Positions 35,002 to 43,821 of a stretch of DNA of 64,000 bases are shown here, piece by piece; the stretch's first letter is position 1; every line of letters starts with the position of its first letter. The notes beneath the pieces are model-generated. The model was given only the letters and a program-made list of their open reading frames with translations. It did no database searches and was not told the DNA's origin. This DNA comes from JAKAIY01 sp963809385 (GTDB lineage Bacteria > Chloroflexota > Ktedonobacteria > Ktedonobacterales > JADMIN01). The DNA lies in the NCBI GenBank assembly GCA_963809385.1, contig CAWEJL010000008.1, forward strand, positions 1 to 64,000. The letters run 5' to 3'. Made by a program: the position numbers and the translations under genes.

Positions 35002-35261
35002 GGCTGGCGTATAGGCCTTGTGTATACTTGAGTGATGGTTTGAATCGCTCGCTCCACGCCGCCTACAATATCCCTGGGGCCTCATGTCCCTACCTCCTTT
35101 CTCGCGGCAGAGGGGGTAGGGACTTGGCATGATGGGCGCATGGCAAGCTGTATTTTGACGCCGTGCCGCTCAGTCTTGGCCAGCCACCATACACCTGCAG
35201 CGAGAGAGCGCAGGTGGGGCGGATGAGGCGGCCCAGACACAGCGAGGGGTAGAGAGAAGCG
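35002..35261 (+). promoter_or_regulatory. Leader and promoters of the crtI-like gene
   Basis: TATACT at 35023-35028 is a possible -10 box, giving a leader of about 230 nt; TACAAT near 35061 is a second candidate. Two stems are visible: GTCCCTACC with GGTAGGGAC (about 35087-35123) and CACCTGC with GCAGGTG (about 35190-35217). No open frame of note. Confidence 0.35.
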
Positions 35262-36776
35262 ATGAAGATTATCGTGATCGGCAGCGGCTTTGGCGGGCTG
35301 AGCGCCGCCATCCGTCTGCAAGCGCAGGGGCATCAGGTGACCATCCTGGAGCAGCGCGACAAGCCGGGTGGGCGGGCGTATGTCTACGAACAGGATGGCT
35401 TTACCTTCGATGGGGGCCCGACGATCATCACCGCGCCGTGGCTGATTGACGGCATCTTCGCCTCCGCTGGCAAGCGGACAGAGGACTACGTCAAGCTGGT
35501 CCAGATTGACCCGTTCTACAACATTCGCTTCGAGGACGGCTCGGTCTTCCACTACAATAACGACCGCGAGCGGCTGCTGAGCGAGATCGCGCGGTTCAAT
35601 CCCGACGACGTAGCGGGCTACCAGCGGCTGCGAGCGCACGCTGACGAGATCCTGAAGGCGGGGATGGCGCTGATTGACAAGCCGTTCACACATGCCAGCG
35701 ACATGGCGCGCGTCGCGCCAGAATTGCTGCGACTGCGGGCCTACCAGTCGGTCTACGCCTTCGCGGCGCGCTACCTGAAAGATGAGCGGCTGCGGCAGGT
35801 GTTCAGCTTCCACCCGCTGCTGATCGGCGGCAACCCATTCGAGGCGTCGTCGCTCTACGCGCTGATCCACCCGCTGGAGCAGGAGTGGGGCGTGTGGTTC
35901 GCGATGGGCGGGACAGGCGCGCTGGTGCGCGGGATGGCGCGGGTGTTCGAGGAGATCGGCGGCGACCTGCGGCTGAACACCAGCGCGGTGGAGATCGCGG
36001 TGGATGCGCGGACGGGGCGCGCCACTGGCGTGCGGCTGGCGGATGGCGGCTTCGTGGCGGCGGATACCGTCGTGAGCAACGCTGATGTGGCCTTTACGTA
36101 CCTCAACCTGGTTCCCGCGCGCTTCCGCCGCCACAACACCGATGCTCGCGTGCGCGCCTTCCGCTACTCGATGTCGCTGTTCGTGATTTACTTCGGCACG
36201 GACCAGAAATACGAGAACGTCGCGCACCACGAGATCCTGATGGGGCCGCGCTACAAAGAACTGCTCACCGATATCTTCACACGCAAGACACTGGCGCCCG
36301 ACTTCTCGCTCTACCTGCACCGTCCGACGGCTACCGACCCCTCGCTGGCGCCGGAGGGCTGCGACGCCTTCTATGCGCTCTCGCCCGTGCCGCACCTGGA
36401 ATCGGGGATAGACTGGGCCACCCAGCGGAAGCCGTACCGCGATGCGATCATCGGCTATCTCGAGGAGCGCTATCTGCCCGATTTGTCGAGACATATTGTG
36501 ACCGAGCGCGTCATAGACCCGCTCCACTTCCAGGATACGCTCAGCAGCTATCTGGGCAGCGCCTTCTCTGTTGAGCCGACGTTGACGCAGTCGGCGTGGT
36601 TCCGGCCCCACAATGTCAGCGAGGACATTCCCAACCTGTACTTCGCGGGCGCGGGGACACATCCGGGAGCCGGACTGCCGGGTGTGATGAGCTCTGGCAA
36701 AATCGTGGCGGACATGATCGGCCCGGCGGGCGCGGCGTCTGGGCCGGGGACGCCGAGCGCGGCGGGTGTCGCATAG
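35262..36776 (+). CDS. Phytoene desaturase (CrtI-like) FAD enzyme
   Basis: A 504-residue protein. MKIIVIGSGFGGLSAAIRLQ is the N-terminal FAD motif, followed by EQRDKPGGRAYVYEQDGFTFDGGPTI in the usual place. The C-terminal LYFAGAGTHPGAGLPGVMSS is the CrtI signature for dinucleotide and membrane contact. CrtI introduces double bonds into phytoene for carotenoids. No crtB or other carotenoid gene is in the window, and a role as a desaturase on another isoprenoid is possible. GAGGGG lies about 10 nt upstream of the ATG. Confidence 0.88.
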   Translation: MKIIVIGSGFGGLSAAIRLQAQGHQVTILEQRDKPGGRAYVYEQDGFTFDGGPTIITAPWLIDGIFASAGKRTEDYVKLVQIDPFYNIRFEDGSVFHYNNDRERLLSEIARFNPDDVAGYQRLRAHADEILKAGMALIDKPFTHASDMARVAPELLRLRAYQSVYAFAARYLKDERLRQVFSFHPLLIGGNPFEASSLYALIHPLEQEWGVWFAMGGTGALVRGMARVFEEIGGDLRLNTSAVEIAVDARTGRATGVRLADGGFVAADTVVSNADVAFTYLNLVPARFRRHNTDARVRAFRYSMSLFVIYFGTDQKYENVAHHEILMGPRYKELLTDIFTRKTLAPDFSLYLHRPTATDPSLAPEGCDAFYALSPVPHLESGIDWATQRKPYRDAIIGYLEERYLPDLSRHIVTERVIDPLHFQDTLSSYLGSAFSVEPTLTQSAWFRPHNVSEDIPNLYFAGAGTHPGAGLPGVMSSGKIVADMIGPAGAASGPGTPSAAGVA

Positions 36777-36801
36777 GGCGGACACGCTCGTCATAACGTG
36801 C

Positions 36802-36807
36802 TATACT
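36802..36807 (+). promoter_or_regulatory. -10 box upstream of fmdB-like gene
   Basis: TATACT about 160 nt before the ATG at 36965, in a 190-bp gap after the crtI-like gene. Confidence 0.4.
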
Positions 36808-36964
36808 TTAGGAAGCAGGGGCGCGCCCGGCTTGCCGCTCACACGGTGGGTCGGAGCCACGCCCCCTATCATCGCTGACCGGTCCATCATGATTCCGCGG
36901 TCGCGCGCCCTGGCTCCGAGAATGGAGCGGGGGAGGAGCGCGGCCCGTGGGAGGTTGCGCATCT

Positions 36965-37342
36965 ATGCCCACGTATGATTATCGCTGCACTGCCTGTGGA
37001 GCCCGCTTCGAGGCCTGGCAGAAGTTCACCGACGAGCCTATCCGCGTCTGCCCCACCTGTTCCGGCCCCGCGCAGCGCGTGATCCACGCCCCCGCCATCA
37101 CGTTCAAGGGGTCCGGCTTCTATAGCACCGACAGTAAGGCCGCCGCAGCCGCAGCCATCGCGGGCGAGACATCCTCCGCCAGCGCCGAAGCGGCGCCCAA
37201 GGCGGGCGAGAGCGCCAAGGCGGGCGGCGAGAGCGCGGCCAGCGCCCCGACAAGCCCGGCGTCCAGCGCCACGCCCGCCAGCCAGGCCCCTTCCCCGGCG
37301 CCCGCAAAGCCCACCCCGGCTCCCGCGACGAAGGCCAGTTAG
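36965..37342 (+). CDS. FmdB-type zinc-ribbon protein with A/P/S-rich tail
   Basis: A 125-residue protein. MPTYDYRCTACGARFEAWQ and RVCPTCSG hold two CxxC pairs (Cys 8, 11, 29, 32) as in the FmdB/CxxC regulatory-type zinc ribbons. ITFKGSGFYSTD ends the conserved part. The last ~75 residues are low-complexity A, S, P, G and K. GGGAGG is about 10 nt upstream. The function of the family is poorly known. It is followed at 37 nt by dtd. Confidence 0.88.
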   Translation: MPTYDYRCTACGARFEAWQKFTDEPIRVCPTCSGPAQRVIHAPAITFKGSGFYSTDSKAAAAAAIAGETSSASAEAAPKAGESAKAGGESAASAPTSPASSATPASQAPSPAPAKPTPAPATKAS

Positions 37343-37379
37343 CGCGGGGCGGCCTAGAATAGCGGAGAGGCGGCTGACG

Positions 37380-37835
37380 ATGCGCGCTGTCTTGCAGCGA
37401 GCCACCGCCGGGCGCGTGCTGGTGGATGGCGAGATCGTGGGCGCGCTCGACCCGGCGCCCGGCTTCGTTGTGTTGCTGGGCGTCGGCCCCAATGACACCG
37501 AGGCGGAGGCCCGGCAGCTTGCGGATAAGGTCGCCGGGCTGCGGGTCTTCGCCGACGAGCAGGGCAAGATGAACCGCTCGCTACGCGACACCGGCGGTGG
37601 GGCGCTGGTGATCTCGCAGTTCACGCTCTACGCCGACACGCGGCGCGGGCGTCGCCCTGGTTTTACCACCGCCGCGCCCCCCGAGCAGGCGGAGCCGCTG
37701 GTCGCGCGCTTCATGGACGAGCTACGCGCGCTCGGCGTCCCCACGCAAGGCGGTCGCTTCGGCGCGGATATGCAGGTCGAGTTGACCAACAGCGGGCCAG
37801 TCACGATCCTCTTCGACACCGACGAGTGGCGCTGA
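37380..37835 (+). CDS. dtd: D-aminoacyl-tRNA deacylase
   Basis: A 151-residue cytoplasmic enzyme that removes D-amino acids from tRNA. MRAVLQRATAGRVLVDGE is the usual start, LVISQFTLYADTRRGRRPGF contains the SQFTL motif, and ELTNSGPVTILFDT the NxGPVT motif that form the cross-subunit active site. Length is normal. Probably co-transcribed with the fmdB-like gene. Confidence 0.96.
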   Translation: MRAVLQRATAGRVLVDGEIVGALDPAPGFVVLLGVGPNDTEAEARQLADKVAGLRVFADEQGKMNRSLRDTGGGALVISQFTLYADTRRGRRPGFTTAAPPEQAEPLVARFMDELRALGVPTQGGRFGADMQVELTNSGPVTILFDTDEWR

Positions 37836-37857
37836 GAGACGGCGCCGCGCTAGGGCG

Positions 37858-38193
37858 TTAGTATCCGCCCTGCTGGATGATGTAGAAGACCAGGAACCCG
37901 CCGCCGATGAAGATCAGCGTGGCGACGGTGACGCGCTTCCAGCGGGGAATTAGTTCCCATTCGCGCATGTCGCGCCAGTAGAGCAGGAAAGCGGCGCCGA
38001 CACAGGTCAGCGCGCCCGCGGCGGGATACGCCTTTGTCATGAACGCGCCCACAGCGGCCAGCAGGCAGAAGAAGCCAAAGAGCGGGTTGAGCTCCTGCAT
38101 GTTCAGTTTTGGGCGTTTGTTCGGGGTCTTCGGCGTCGCTTCGGGCGCGATGTCGCGCTGCGGCGTCGCGGGTTGGGGCTTCGATTCGCTCAC
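37858..38193 (-). CDS. Small membrane protein of unknown function
   Basis: A 111-residue protein, start GTG 38193. A polar P/T/K-rich N-terminus (about 1-34) is followed by two or three hydrophobic segments (about 36-58, 60-70 and 88-107). No motif known to me. Its stop lies 22 bp from the dtd stop on the opposite strand. AAAGG upstream is a weak ribosome site. Confidence 0.6.
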   Translation of the reverse strand: MSESKPQPATPQRDIAPEATPKTPNKRPKLNMQELNPLFGFFCLLAAVGAFMTKAYPAAGALTCVGAAFLLYWRDMREWELIPRWKRVTVATLIFIGGGFLVFYIIQQGGY

Positions 38194-38249
38194 GGAACCT
38201 TTGATCCTTTCGCGCGAGGGACGCTCGCGTTACGTCTTGTCTACAGATA

Positions 38250-38975
38250 TTAACGCGCGTGCCTCGCGCGGCGCGTGGCGGCCGCCAGACGGTCGGCGGC
38301 GCGCGCGGGCTCCGGCAGACGGAAGCCGCGCAGACAGCGCAGCGTGACCGCCAGCGCCTGCTCCAGCGTGACGCGGTAGCCAGGCGAGACGAACAGCGGA
38401 CGGCTAGCGGGCCGCGTCCGCAGCGCGGCGCCGATCACCTCCGCGCCATCGCGCAGCAGCGTGTGGGCGCCCACGATGCGCTCCGGCTCATCATACACCC
38501 CCAGCATCCACGATTTCGCGCAGCCCACGCTGGGCAGGCCAGTCAGCGCGCCCAGGTGGCAGGCCAGCCCGAAGCGGCGCGGGTGCGCGGTCCCGTGGCC
38601 GTCGCAGAGCAGCAGGTCGGGGCGCACAGGCAGCGCGGCCAGCGTCTCTAGCGCCGCCGGCGCCTCGCGGAACGAGAGCAGGCCGGGAACATACGGGAAG
38701 GCGCAAGGCAGCGTCAGCGCCGCTTCCGCCAGCGGCTCTAGCGCGGGATAGCTGTACGCCACCACCGCCGCGTAGGCCTCGGCCGCCTCGTCGTCGTAGG
38801 AGACATCCACCCCCGCGATCACGCGCACGGCCTCCAGCGCGATGGGCGGCGCGGCGGCCACCAGCGGCGCCAGCCGCAGTTGCAGCGCGACAGCCTCCGC
38901 TTCGCTCATGTCCCAGCGGTGGCTGATGGGCTCGATACGTTCGATAGGCGCGGCAGCAGCGGCGGACTCGTGCAT
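38250..38975 (-). CDS. nfi: Endonuclease V
   Basis: A 241-residue DNA/RNA repair nuclease that cuts near deoxyinosine. IAGVDVSYDD (first catalytic Asp), FPYVPGLLSFREAP (the wedge PYVxG and Glu), LLCDGHGTAHPRRFGLACHLG (metal-binding Asp and His) and PLFVSPGY are conserved. The start at 38975 lies 10 bp after the purC stop and lacks a clear Shine-Dalgarno; ATG 38909 is an alternative. It probably forms an operon with purC. Confidence 0.93.
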   Translation of the reverse strand: MHESAAAAAPIERIEPISHRWDMSEAEAVALQLRLAPLVAAAPPIALEAVRVIAGVDVSYDDEAAEAYAAVVAYSYPALEPLAEAALTLPCAFPYVPGLLSFREAPAALETLAALPVRPDLLLCDGHGTAHPRRFGLACHLGALTGLPSVGCAKSWMLGVYDEPERIVGAHTLLRDGAEVIGAALRTRPASRPLFVSPGYRVTLEQALAVTLRCLRGFRLPEPARAADRLAAATRRARHAR

Positions 38976-38985
38976 TTCGGCAGGG

Positions 38986-39888
38986 CTAGGCGGTGTAGGC
39001 TAGCAGCGGCGCGCCGGTCAGCCGCTCGTAGGCCTCGCGGTAGCGGCTGGCGATGCCCTCGATGACCTCCGGCGGCAGCTCTGGCGCGGGTGGGAGCTTG
39101 TTCCAGCCGGACGCCTCCAGCCAGTCGCGGAGGAACTGCTTGTCGAAGCTGGCCGGCGAGCCGCCGGGCTGGTAGTCGCTCAGCGGCCAGTAGCGCGAGG
39201 AGTCGGGCGTGAGCAGCTCGTCAATCAGAATCAGCTCGCCATCCAGCAGGCCAAACTCCATCTTCGTGTCGGCGATGATGATGCCGTGCTCCAGCGCGTA
39301 GGCGGCGGCGGCCTCGTAGAGCGCGATGCTGACATTAGCGATGCGCTGGCCAAGTTCATCGCCCACATCCGCCTGCATCTCCAATAGCGAGATGTTGATA
39401 TCGTGGCCCTCTTCGGCCTTGGTGGCGGGCGTAAAGATTGGTTGGGGCAGCTTGTCGGCCTGGCGCAGGCCCGGCGGCAACTTGACGCCGCAGACGGATC
39501 CGGTTTGCTGGTATTCGGCCCAGCCGCTGCCCGCCAGATAGCCGCGTGCGACGCACTCAAAGTCCAGCCGCTTCGCCTTCTTGACGATCATGAAGCGGCC
39601 CGCCAGCTCGTCGCGCTGGGCGCTGACGGCCTCGGGCAGGTCGCTGACATCCACACTCAGCAGATGGTTGGGAATGATGCCCGCCAGGCGGTGGAACCAG
39701 AAGGCGGAGAGTTGCGTCAGCACGCGGCCCTTGTCGGGGATGCCGTTGGGCATGATGCTATCGAACGCCGACATGCGGTCGGTGGCGACCATCAGCAGGC
39801 GGTCGCCCAGGTCATACGTATCGCGCACCTTGCCCACGCTGAAAACGGGCAGCGGCAGGTTGGCGCTGGTCATCACCGGCGATGGCAT
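38986..39888 (-). CDS. purC: Phosphoribosylaminoimidazole-succinocarboxamide synthase
   Basis: A 300-residue SAICAR synthetase of de novo purine synthesis. VFSVGKVRDTYDLGDRLLMVATDRMSAFD is the ATP-binding start, LDFECVARGYLAGSGWAEY the CAIR-binding region, IIIADTKMEFGL and LIDELLTPDSSRYWP the Mg/ATP motifs. The length is of the ~300-residue class. GAGGAG is 5 nt upstream of the ATG. No other pur gene is adjacent. Confidence 0.96.
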   Translation of the reverse strand: MPSPVMTSANLPLPVFSVGKVRDTYDLGDRLLMVATDRMSAFDSIMPNGIPDKGRVLTQLSAFWFHRLAGIIPNHLLSVDVSDLPEAVSAQRDELAGRFMIVKKAKRLDFECVARGYLAGSGWAEYQQTGSVCGVKLPPGLRQADKLPQPIFTPATKAEEGHDINISLLEMQADVGDELGQRIANVSIALYEAAAAYALEHGIIIADTKMEFGLLDGELILIDELLTPDSSRYWPLSDYQPGGSPASFDKQFLRDWLEASGWNKLPPAPELPPEVIEGIASRYREAYERLTGAPLLAYTA

Positions 39889-39932
39889 GGCATCTCCTCA
39901 AAAATGGTTGAATCGTGACGGATCGGTAGCGC

Positions 39933-39971
39933 GACCTCACCCCCTGGCCCCCTCTCCCATAGGAGAGGGGA
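39933..39971. repeat. Dispersed CTCACCCCCT-type hairpin repeat
   Basis: ACCTCACCCCCTGGC, then CCCCCTCTCC-CATA-GGAGAGGGG. It lies 15 bp from the stop of the hydrolase gene (39986, minus strand), in the gap before purC. Confidence 0.8.
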
Positions 39972-39985
39972 AGCGGCGGAAGGCG

Positions 39986-40957
39986 TTAGACGCGGGAGGG
40001 CGCGCCGCCTCCATTAAGCCACACGTTAACGACGCGCGCGAAATCTTCGGGCCGCTCGGCGAAGGGTGAGTGGCCGCAGTGGGTGAAGGCCACCAGCCGC
40101 CCGTGCGCGATGCGGCGGCGGGCTTGAAGTGCGCTGGCGTAGGGGGTGATGCGGTCGCGCTCGCCCCAGACCATGAGCACTGGCAGCTCCAGTTCGCGCA
40201 GGCGATCGCGCAGGTCGAAGTTGACGCCTGCGATGCTCACCCAGCGGTCGAATGCGCGAGCGCCGGAGGGGATGACCTCTGGCTGGGTGGTCACGGCCCA
40301 GGTGAAAGCGAACGTCTCGTCGCGCAGCGTGCGGTAGCGCGGGTCGTCCTGGGCCATCGCCCATGCCATGAAGCGCTGTCCGAGCAGCGGGTGCAGACGT
40401 TCGGGCTTGAGCCAGAAGTAGAGCCGGATATCGAAGGGCATGGTCCGCCCCAGGCCGCCAGCATCCACCAGAATCAGGCGGCTGACGCGCGTGGGGTGGT
40501 CCAGCGCGAGGCCCAGCGCGGTCAGGCCACCCATCGAGTGGCCGAGCACGTCCACCTGGTCGAGGCCGAGCGCGTCCAGCAGGGCCAGCGCGCCGCCCAT
40601 CCAGACCCGTAGGGCGTCGCGCGCGTCGCGCCCGGTGAAAGGCGGCTTGTCGGAGAGACCCCAGCCGGGCAGGTCGAGCGCGATCACCCGCCGCTGCGCC
40701 GCCAGCGCGGCGAAGATCGGCGCGAAGAGCGCGCTTGCGTTCCCGCGCCCGTGTAGCAGTAGCAGGGGCTCGCCCTCGCCGCAGGTCAGGTAATGCAGCC
40801 GCACACCGTCAGCGGTGGTGATCTCGCCGCGCTCGACTTCGAGCCCCGGAGCCGCCGCGCGCAGCAGCGCGTCCTCGGCGGCCAGCAGCGCGGCGCGGCG
40901 GTCGGCGGGTGTGGTGGTGGTCGTGATCGCGGGTGTGGTGGACATCGGCGCGGTCAT
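39986..40957 (-). CDS. Alpha/beta-fold hydrolase
   Basis: A 323-residue protein. LLLLHGRGNASALF (oxyanion), VIALDLPGWGLSDKP, VLGHSMGGLTALGLAL (nucleophile Ser), LMVWGERDRITP (acid Asp) and FTHCGHSPFAERPEDF (catalytic His) complete the triad. It resembles the meta-cleavage hydrolase/haloperoxidase-type family, substrate unknown. A T-rich N-terminus contains five Thr in a row. It starts at ATG 40957 or 40945. A TATACT box lies at 41000-41005 on the minus strand, divergent from ybaK. Confidence 0.88.
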   Translation of the reverse strand: MTAPMSTTPAITTTTTPADRRAALLAAEDALLRAAAPGLEVERGEITTADGVRLHYLTCGEGEPLLLLHGRGNASALFAPIFAALAAQRRVIALDLPGWGLSDKPPFTGRDARDALRVWMGGALALLDALGLDQVDVLGHSMGGLTALGLALDHPTRVSRLILVDAGGLGRTMPFDIRLYFWLKPERLHPLLGQRFMAWAMAQDDPRYRTLRDETFAFTWAVTTQPEVIPSGARAFDRWVSIAGVNFDLRDRLRELELPVLMVWGERDRITPYASALQARRRIAHGRLVAFTHCGHSPFAERPEDFARVVNVWLNGGGAPSRV

Positions 40958-40999
40958 CCTCTCTTGCCGGTGGCGCGTCCTGGCGCGTCAGCCATTCCC

Positions 41000-41005
41000 A
41001 GTATA
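41000..41005 (-). promoter_or_regulatory. -10 box of the 40957 hydrolase gene
   Basis: TATACT on the minus strand, about 43 nt before the ATG. It faces the TACAAT of the opposite gene, giving a compact divergent promoter region of about 60 bp. Confidence 0.45.
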
Positions 41006-41055
41006 CAGCGGGCGCCAAATCTGGCTGGAGACGTCCGCCGTCCGCCACTCCGCGA

Positions 41056-41061
41056 TACAAT
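41056..41061 (+). promoter_or_regulatory. -10 box immediately before the ybaK-like start codon
   Basis: TACAAT ends 6 nt before the ATG at 41068. With the usual 6-8 nt between -10 box and transcription start, the mRNA would begin at or next to the ATG, so it is probably leaderless. No Shine-Dalgarno is present. Confidence 0.5.
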
Positions 41062-41067
41062 GCGCGT

Positions 41068-41562
41068 ATGCCAAAGCAGCCAGAGCATCCTAAGACGAAC
41101 GCGATGCGCGCGCTCGACCAGCGCCACATCGCCTATACCCCGTTCTTCTATAGCGACGCCATCCACTCCGCGAGTGAGGTTGCGGCGCTGCTCGGTGTCC
41201 CGCCCGGCCACGTCTTCAAGACGCTGGTAGCGCTGGCCAGCGACGGGCGGCAGTTGCTCATCATGGTCCCCGGCGACCGCGAGCTAGACCCCCGGCTGGC
41301 CGCGCGCGGCGTGGGCGCGAAGTCGGTGCGGATGGCGCTCCAGCGCGATGCGGAGCGGCTGACAGGCCTGCGGGTGGGTGGCATCTCTCCGCTGGCGCTG
41401 CTGGGCCGGCGCTTCGAGGTCTACCTCGACGCGCCCGGCGCGGCGCTGGAAGAGCTGTATCTCAACGGCGGCCAGCGCGGCGTCAACGTGCGCCTGCGGG
41501 TGGTAGACCTGCTGGCGGTCACGGGCGCGCGCGTGATCGGGGCCAGTGAGGCAGGGGACTAG
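41068..41562 (+). CDS. ybaK: YbaK/EbsC-type aminoacyl-tRNA deacylase
   Basis: A 164-residue editing protein that hydrolyses mischarged tRNA, typically Cys-tRNA(Pro). TNAMRALDQRHIAYTPFFY and the SASEVAALLGVPPGHVFKTLV stretch (catalytic Lys) are typical, and GGISPLALLGRR is the GxxSP motif. It is probably expressed from a leaderless mRNA. Its stop lies 22 bp from the convergent kinase gene. Confidence 0.9.
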   Translation: MPKQPEHPKTNAMRALDQRHIAYTPFFYSDAIHSASEVAALLGVPPGHVFKTLVALASDGRQLLIMVPGDRELDPRLAARGVGAKSVRMALQRDAERLTGLRVGGISPLALLGRRFEVYLDAPGAALEELYLNGGQRGVNVRLRVVDLLAVTGARVIGASEAGD

Positions 41563-41583
41563 ACAATAATGTTTGGCTCGTCA

Positions 41584-43572
41584 CTAGCCGAGGATGGTGA
41601 GAAGCGAGAGAATGCCGACGACCAGCACGTTGACGCCGAAGATCGTATAGGCGATGACTTCGGGTGTGGCGTCACCCTGCGCGCCGGTGAAGATCGAGAC
41701 ACCCCACAGCGCGACCACATGCACCAGCACGGAGAAGAGGAACAGCCCCGTTCCCTGCAAGCCACGCCGCAAGCCGTTCAGATTTCCCCGACGGTAGACT
41801 GGGCGGATGAGCGCCTGACCACCCAGGAGCGCGACCAGCACGACAACCACGCCCCAGCCCGCGCCGAGCTTGGTCAGCAGCGATGGGGAAAGTGAGCCGT
41901 GGTGCCTCAGCGCGATGACGCCGAGCGAGAGCGCGGCCACGCCCCAGATGGTCTCCAGTGTAGCCAGGGCCAGCATCCACTTGCCAAAGGGCGCGAGCTG
42001 CTTGTCGCCGAGGCGGATCCATGCCCGCCGCTCCGTCGTGGCTGTAGCCGGAGTGGCGGGACGCGCGGCGGGACGCGCGGCGGCCCGTTTCCCCGACGCG
42101 CCAGCGCGCGCTTCGCGCTCAGCGACGGCGGTGGCAGTGGCGCCAGCGGCTCCGGCCGCGCCAGCGACCATCAGACGTGCGTTGGCGTCCTTGGCCTCCA
42201 GCACCGGGTGCTGCGAGCCAGTGGCGGCCACCAGCGGCTGGACGGTCGGCTGGACGGCGGTGTGCTTGCCACTGCTACGCGCCGCCGCTTCTTGCTGTGA
42301 TTTCTGGAGCGTGCGGCGTTGCGCCGTGGCGTCCGCGACGCTCATGGCGGCCTGTTTGCTGGTTTGTGGCGCCGCGACGGCGGCCACTGGTTGCTGCGCC
42401 GTGCGCTGATCAAGCTTCGCGAAGGGCGGCTGAGGGGCGCGTGGATCGGCGGTAGTGACGCTTGCCGCCGCCGCATTGGCGACTACTTTCGCCATGACAC
42501 CCGTACCCGCGAGAGGCGGGATGGCGGGCCGCACTGGCGGCGGTACTGGCTGTTTGCCTGACGAGCGGGCCGCATCGCCGGCATGGGCGGCGGGTCGCTT
42601 CGCGCTCTGCTGATCGGGCTTGCCGGGAGCGGGAGCGTCGGCGGGGCGGGGCGCTAGACCCGGCGGCATCACCTGCGTCGCCGCCAGCGCTGGCCCACCC
42701 TGCAACACCGCCAGCGCCTGTCGCAAGTCATCGCGTAGGTCTCGTGCGGTCTGCTGCCGCTTGCCAGGAGCCAGCTCCAGCGCCTTGAGAATCACCTGCT
42801 CGGTGCGCGTCGAAAGATGTGGATTCAACTTGCGCGGCGGGTCGAGCGGCGCGCCATGGTTGACGCCAGTCTGCGCCAATAGTCGCGCGGGCGCCTCCGC
42901 TGGGTCTTTACCGGTCAGGCATGCGTAGAGGGTGGCGCCCAGACCATAGACATCGGTGCGCGCGTCAGTGCGGCCTTTTGCCATGTATTGCTCAGGCGGG
43001 GCGAAACCAGGAGAGACGCCCTGCGCCGCCGTCTGCGTCTGTTTGGATTGCTCTTGCAGTTTCGCTAGACCAAAATCAATCAGCACGGGATGGCCTTGCG
43101 GGGTAATTTTAATGTTCGCTGGCTTGATATCGCGATGGATAATCGGCGTTGGCATACTGTGCAATTGGGTCAGCGCGTCGGCGATTTCGATCATCCACTG
43201 AAGCGTCTGCGCCTCATCCAGCGCGCGGCGCCGCTGCACCAAACTATCGTTGAGCAGCTCTTCGAGGTCTTTGCCCTGCACAAAATCCATCACGAAGTAA
43301 ATACGTCTGCCATTCGTGAAGACATTGTACCCGCGCGGCACGTTCGGGCTTTGAATATTGACCAGCACATCAGCTTCGAGGCGAAACTGTTTGGCGACAC
43401 CCTCATCAGGCGCGATAACTTCCTTGATCGCGCGCTCGTAGCCATACTGTAAGTCAACCGCTTTATAGACGCTAGCGTAGCCGCCTGTGCCAATGACCTC
43501 TAGTATACGATAGCGACCGCCATCCAGTGTCGTCCCGGGCGCGAGAGTCTCGTGAGGGGCTTGTTGTGGCAC
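41584..43572 (-). CDS. Ser/Thr protein kinase with C-terminal membrane domain
   Basis: A 662-residue protein. Residues about 20-290 are a Hanks-type kinase: GTGGYASVYK (28-37), AIKEV (Lys50), IIHRDIKPANI (HRD 146-148), DFG (166-168), PPEQYM, and GRTDARTDVYGLGATLYA. A Pro/Ala-rich linker of about 230 residues leads to three or four membrane helices in the last ~125 residues. This differs from PASTA-type PknB, and such kinases are common in Chloroflexota. The start is GTG 43572 with AAGGAG 8 nt upstream. Targets unknown. Confidence 0.92.
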   Translation of the reverse strand: MPQQAPHETLAPGTTLDGGRYRILEVIGTGGYASVYKAVDLQYGYERAIKEVIAPDEGVAKQFRLEADVLVNIQSPNVPRGYNVFTNGRRIYFVMDFVQGKDLEELLNDSLVQRRRALDEAQTLQWMIEIADALTQLHSMPTPIIHRDIKPANIKITPQGHPVLIDFGLAKLQEQSKQTQTAAQGVSPGFAPPEQYMAKGRTDARTDVYGLGATLYACLTGKDPAEAPARLLAQTGVNHGAPLDPPRKLNPHLSTRTEQVILKALELAPGKRQQTARDLRDDLRQALAVLQGGPALAATQVMPPGLAPRPADAPAPGKPDQQSAKRPAAHAGDAARSSGKQPVPPPVRPAIPPLAGTGVMAKVVANAAAASVTTADPRAPQPPFAKLDQRTAQQPVAAVAAPQTSKQAAMSVADATAQRRTLQKSQQEAAARSSGKHTAVQPTVQPLVAATGSQHPVLEAKDANARLMVAGAAGAAGATATAVAEREARAGASGKRAAARPAARPATPATATTERRAWIRLGDKQLAPFGKWMLALATLETIWGVAALSLGVIALRHHGSLSPSLLTKLGAGWGVVVVLVALLGGQALIRPVYRRGNLNGLRRGLQGTGLFLFSVLVHVVALWGVSIFTGAQGDATPEVIAYTIFGVNVLVVGILSLLTILG

Positions 43573-43755
43573 ATCGCGCTCCTTATTACTCTACCACGGG
43601 TCACATGCTTGGTTGGTGTGCGGCGCATACTTGGGCGGCAAAACAGCTTGCGGAGGGCCTGATAGCCTGGTTAGTCACAAAATTAGCATATCTCAGCGGT
43701 GGCGGTCAGTCAACGCGCATAGGGACAATGGGGTATCTGGGAAAATTGGGCAGCG

Positions 43756-43777
43756 GGCGCCATGCGCGCATGGCGCC
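43756..43777. terminator. 22-bp palindrome after the liv operon
   Basis: GGCGCCATGCG-CGCATGGCGCC is a perfect palindrome, 45 nt beyond the livF stop (43822, minus strand). It probably ends or stabilises the liv mRNA. The gap 43573-43821 shows no gene. Confidence 0.5.
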
Positions 43778-43821
43778 ACGCGAGCGGGAAACGCACGCTG
43801 ACTGCGCTGACTGGTGTCCTC

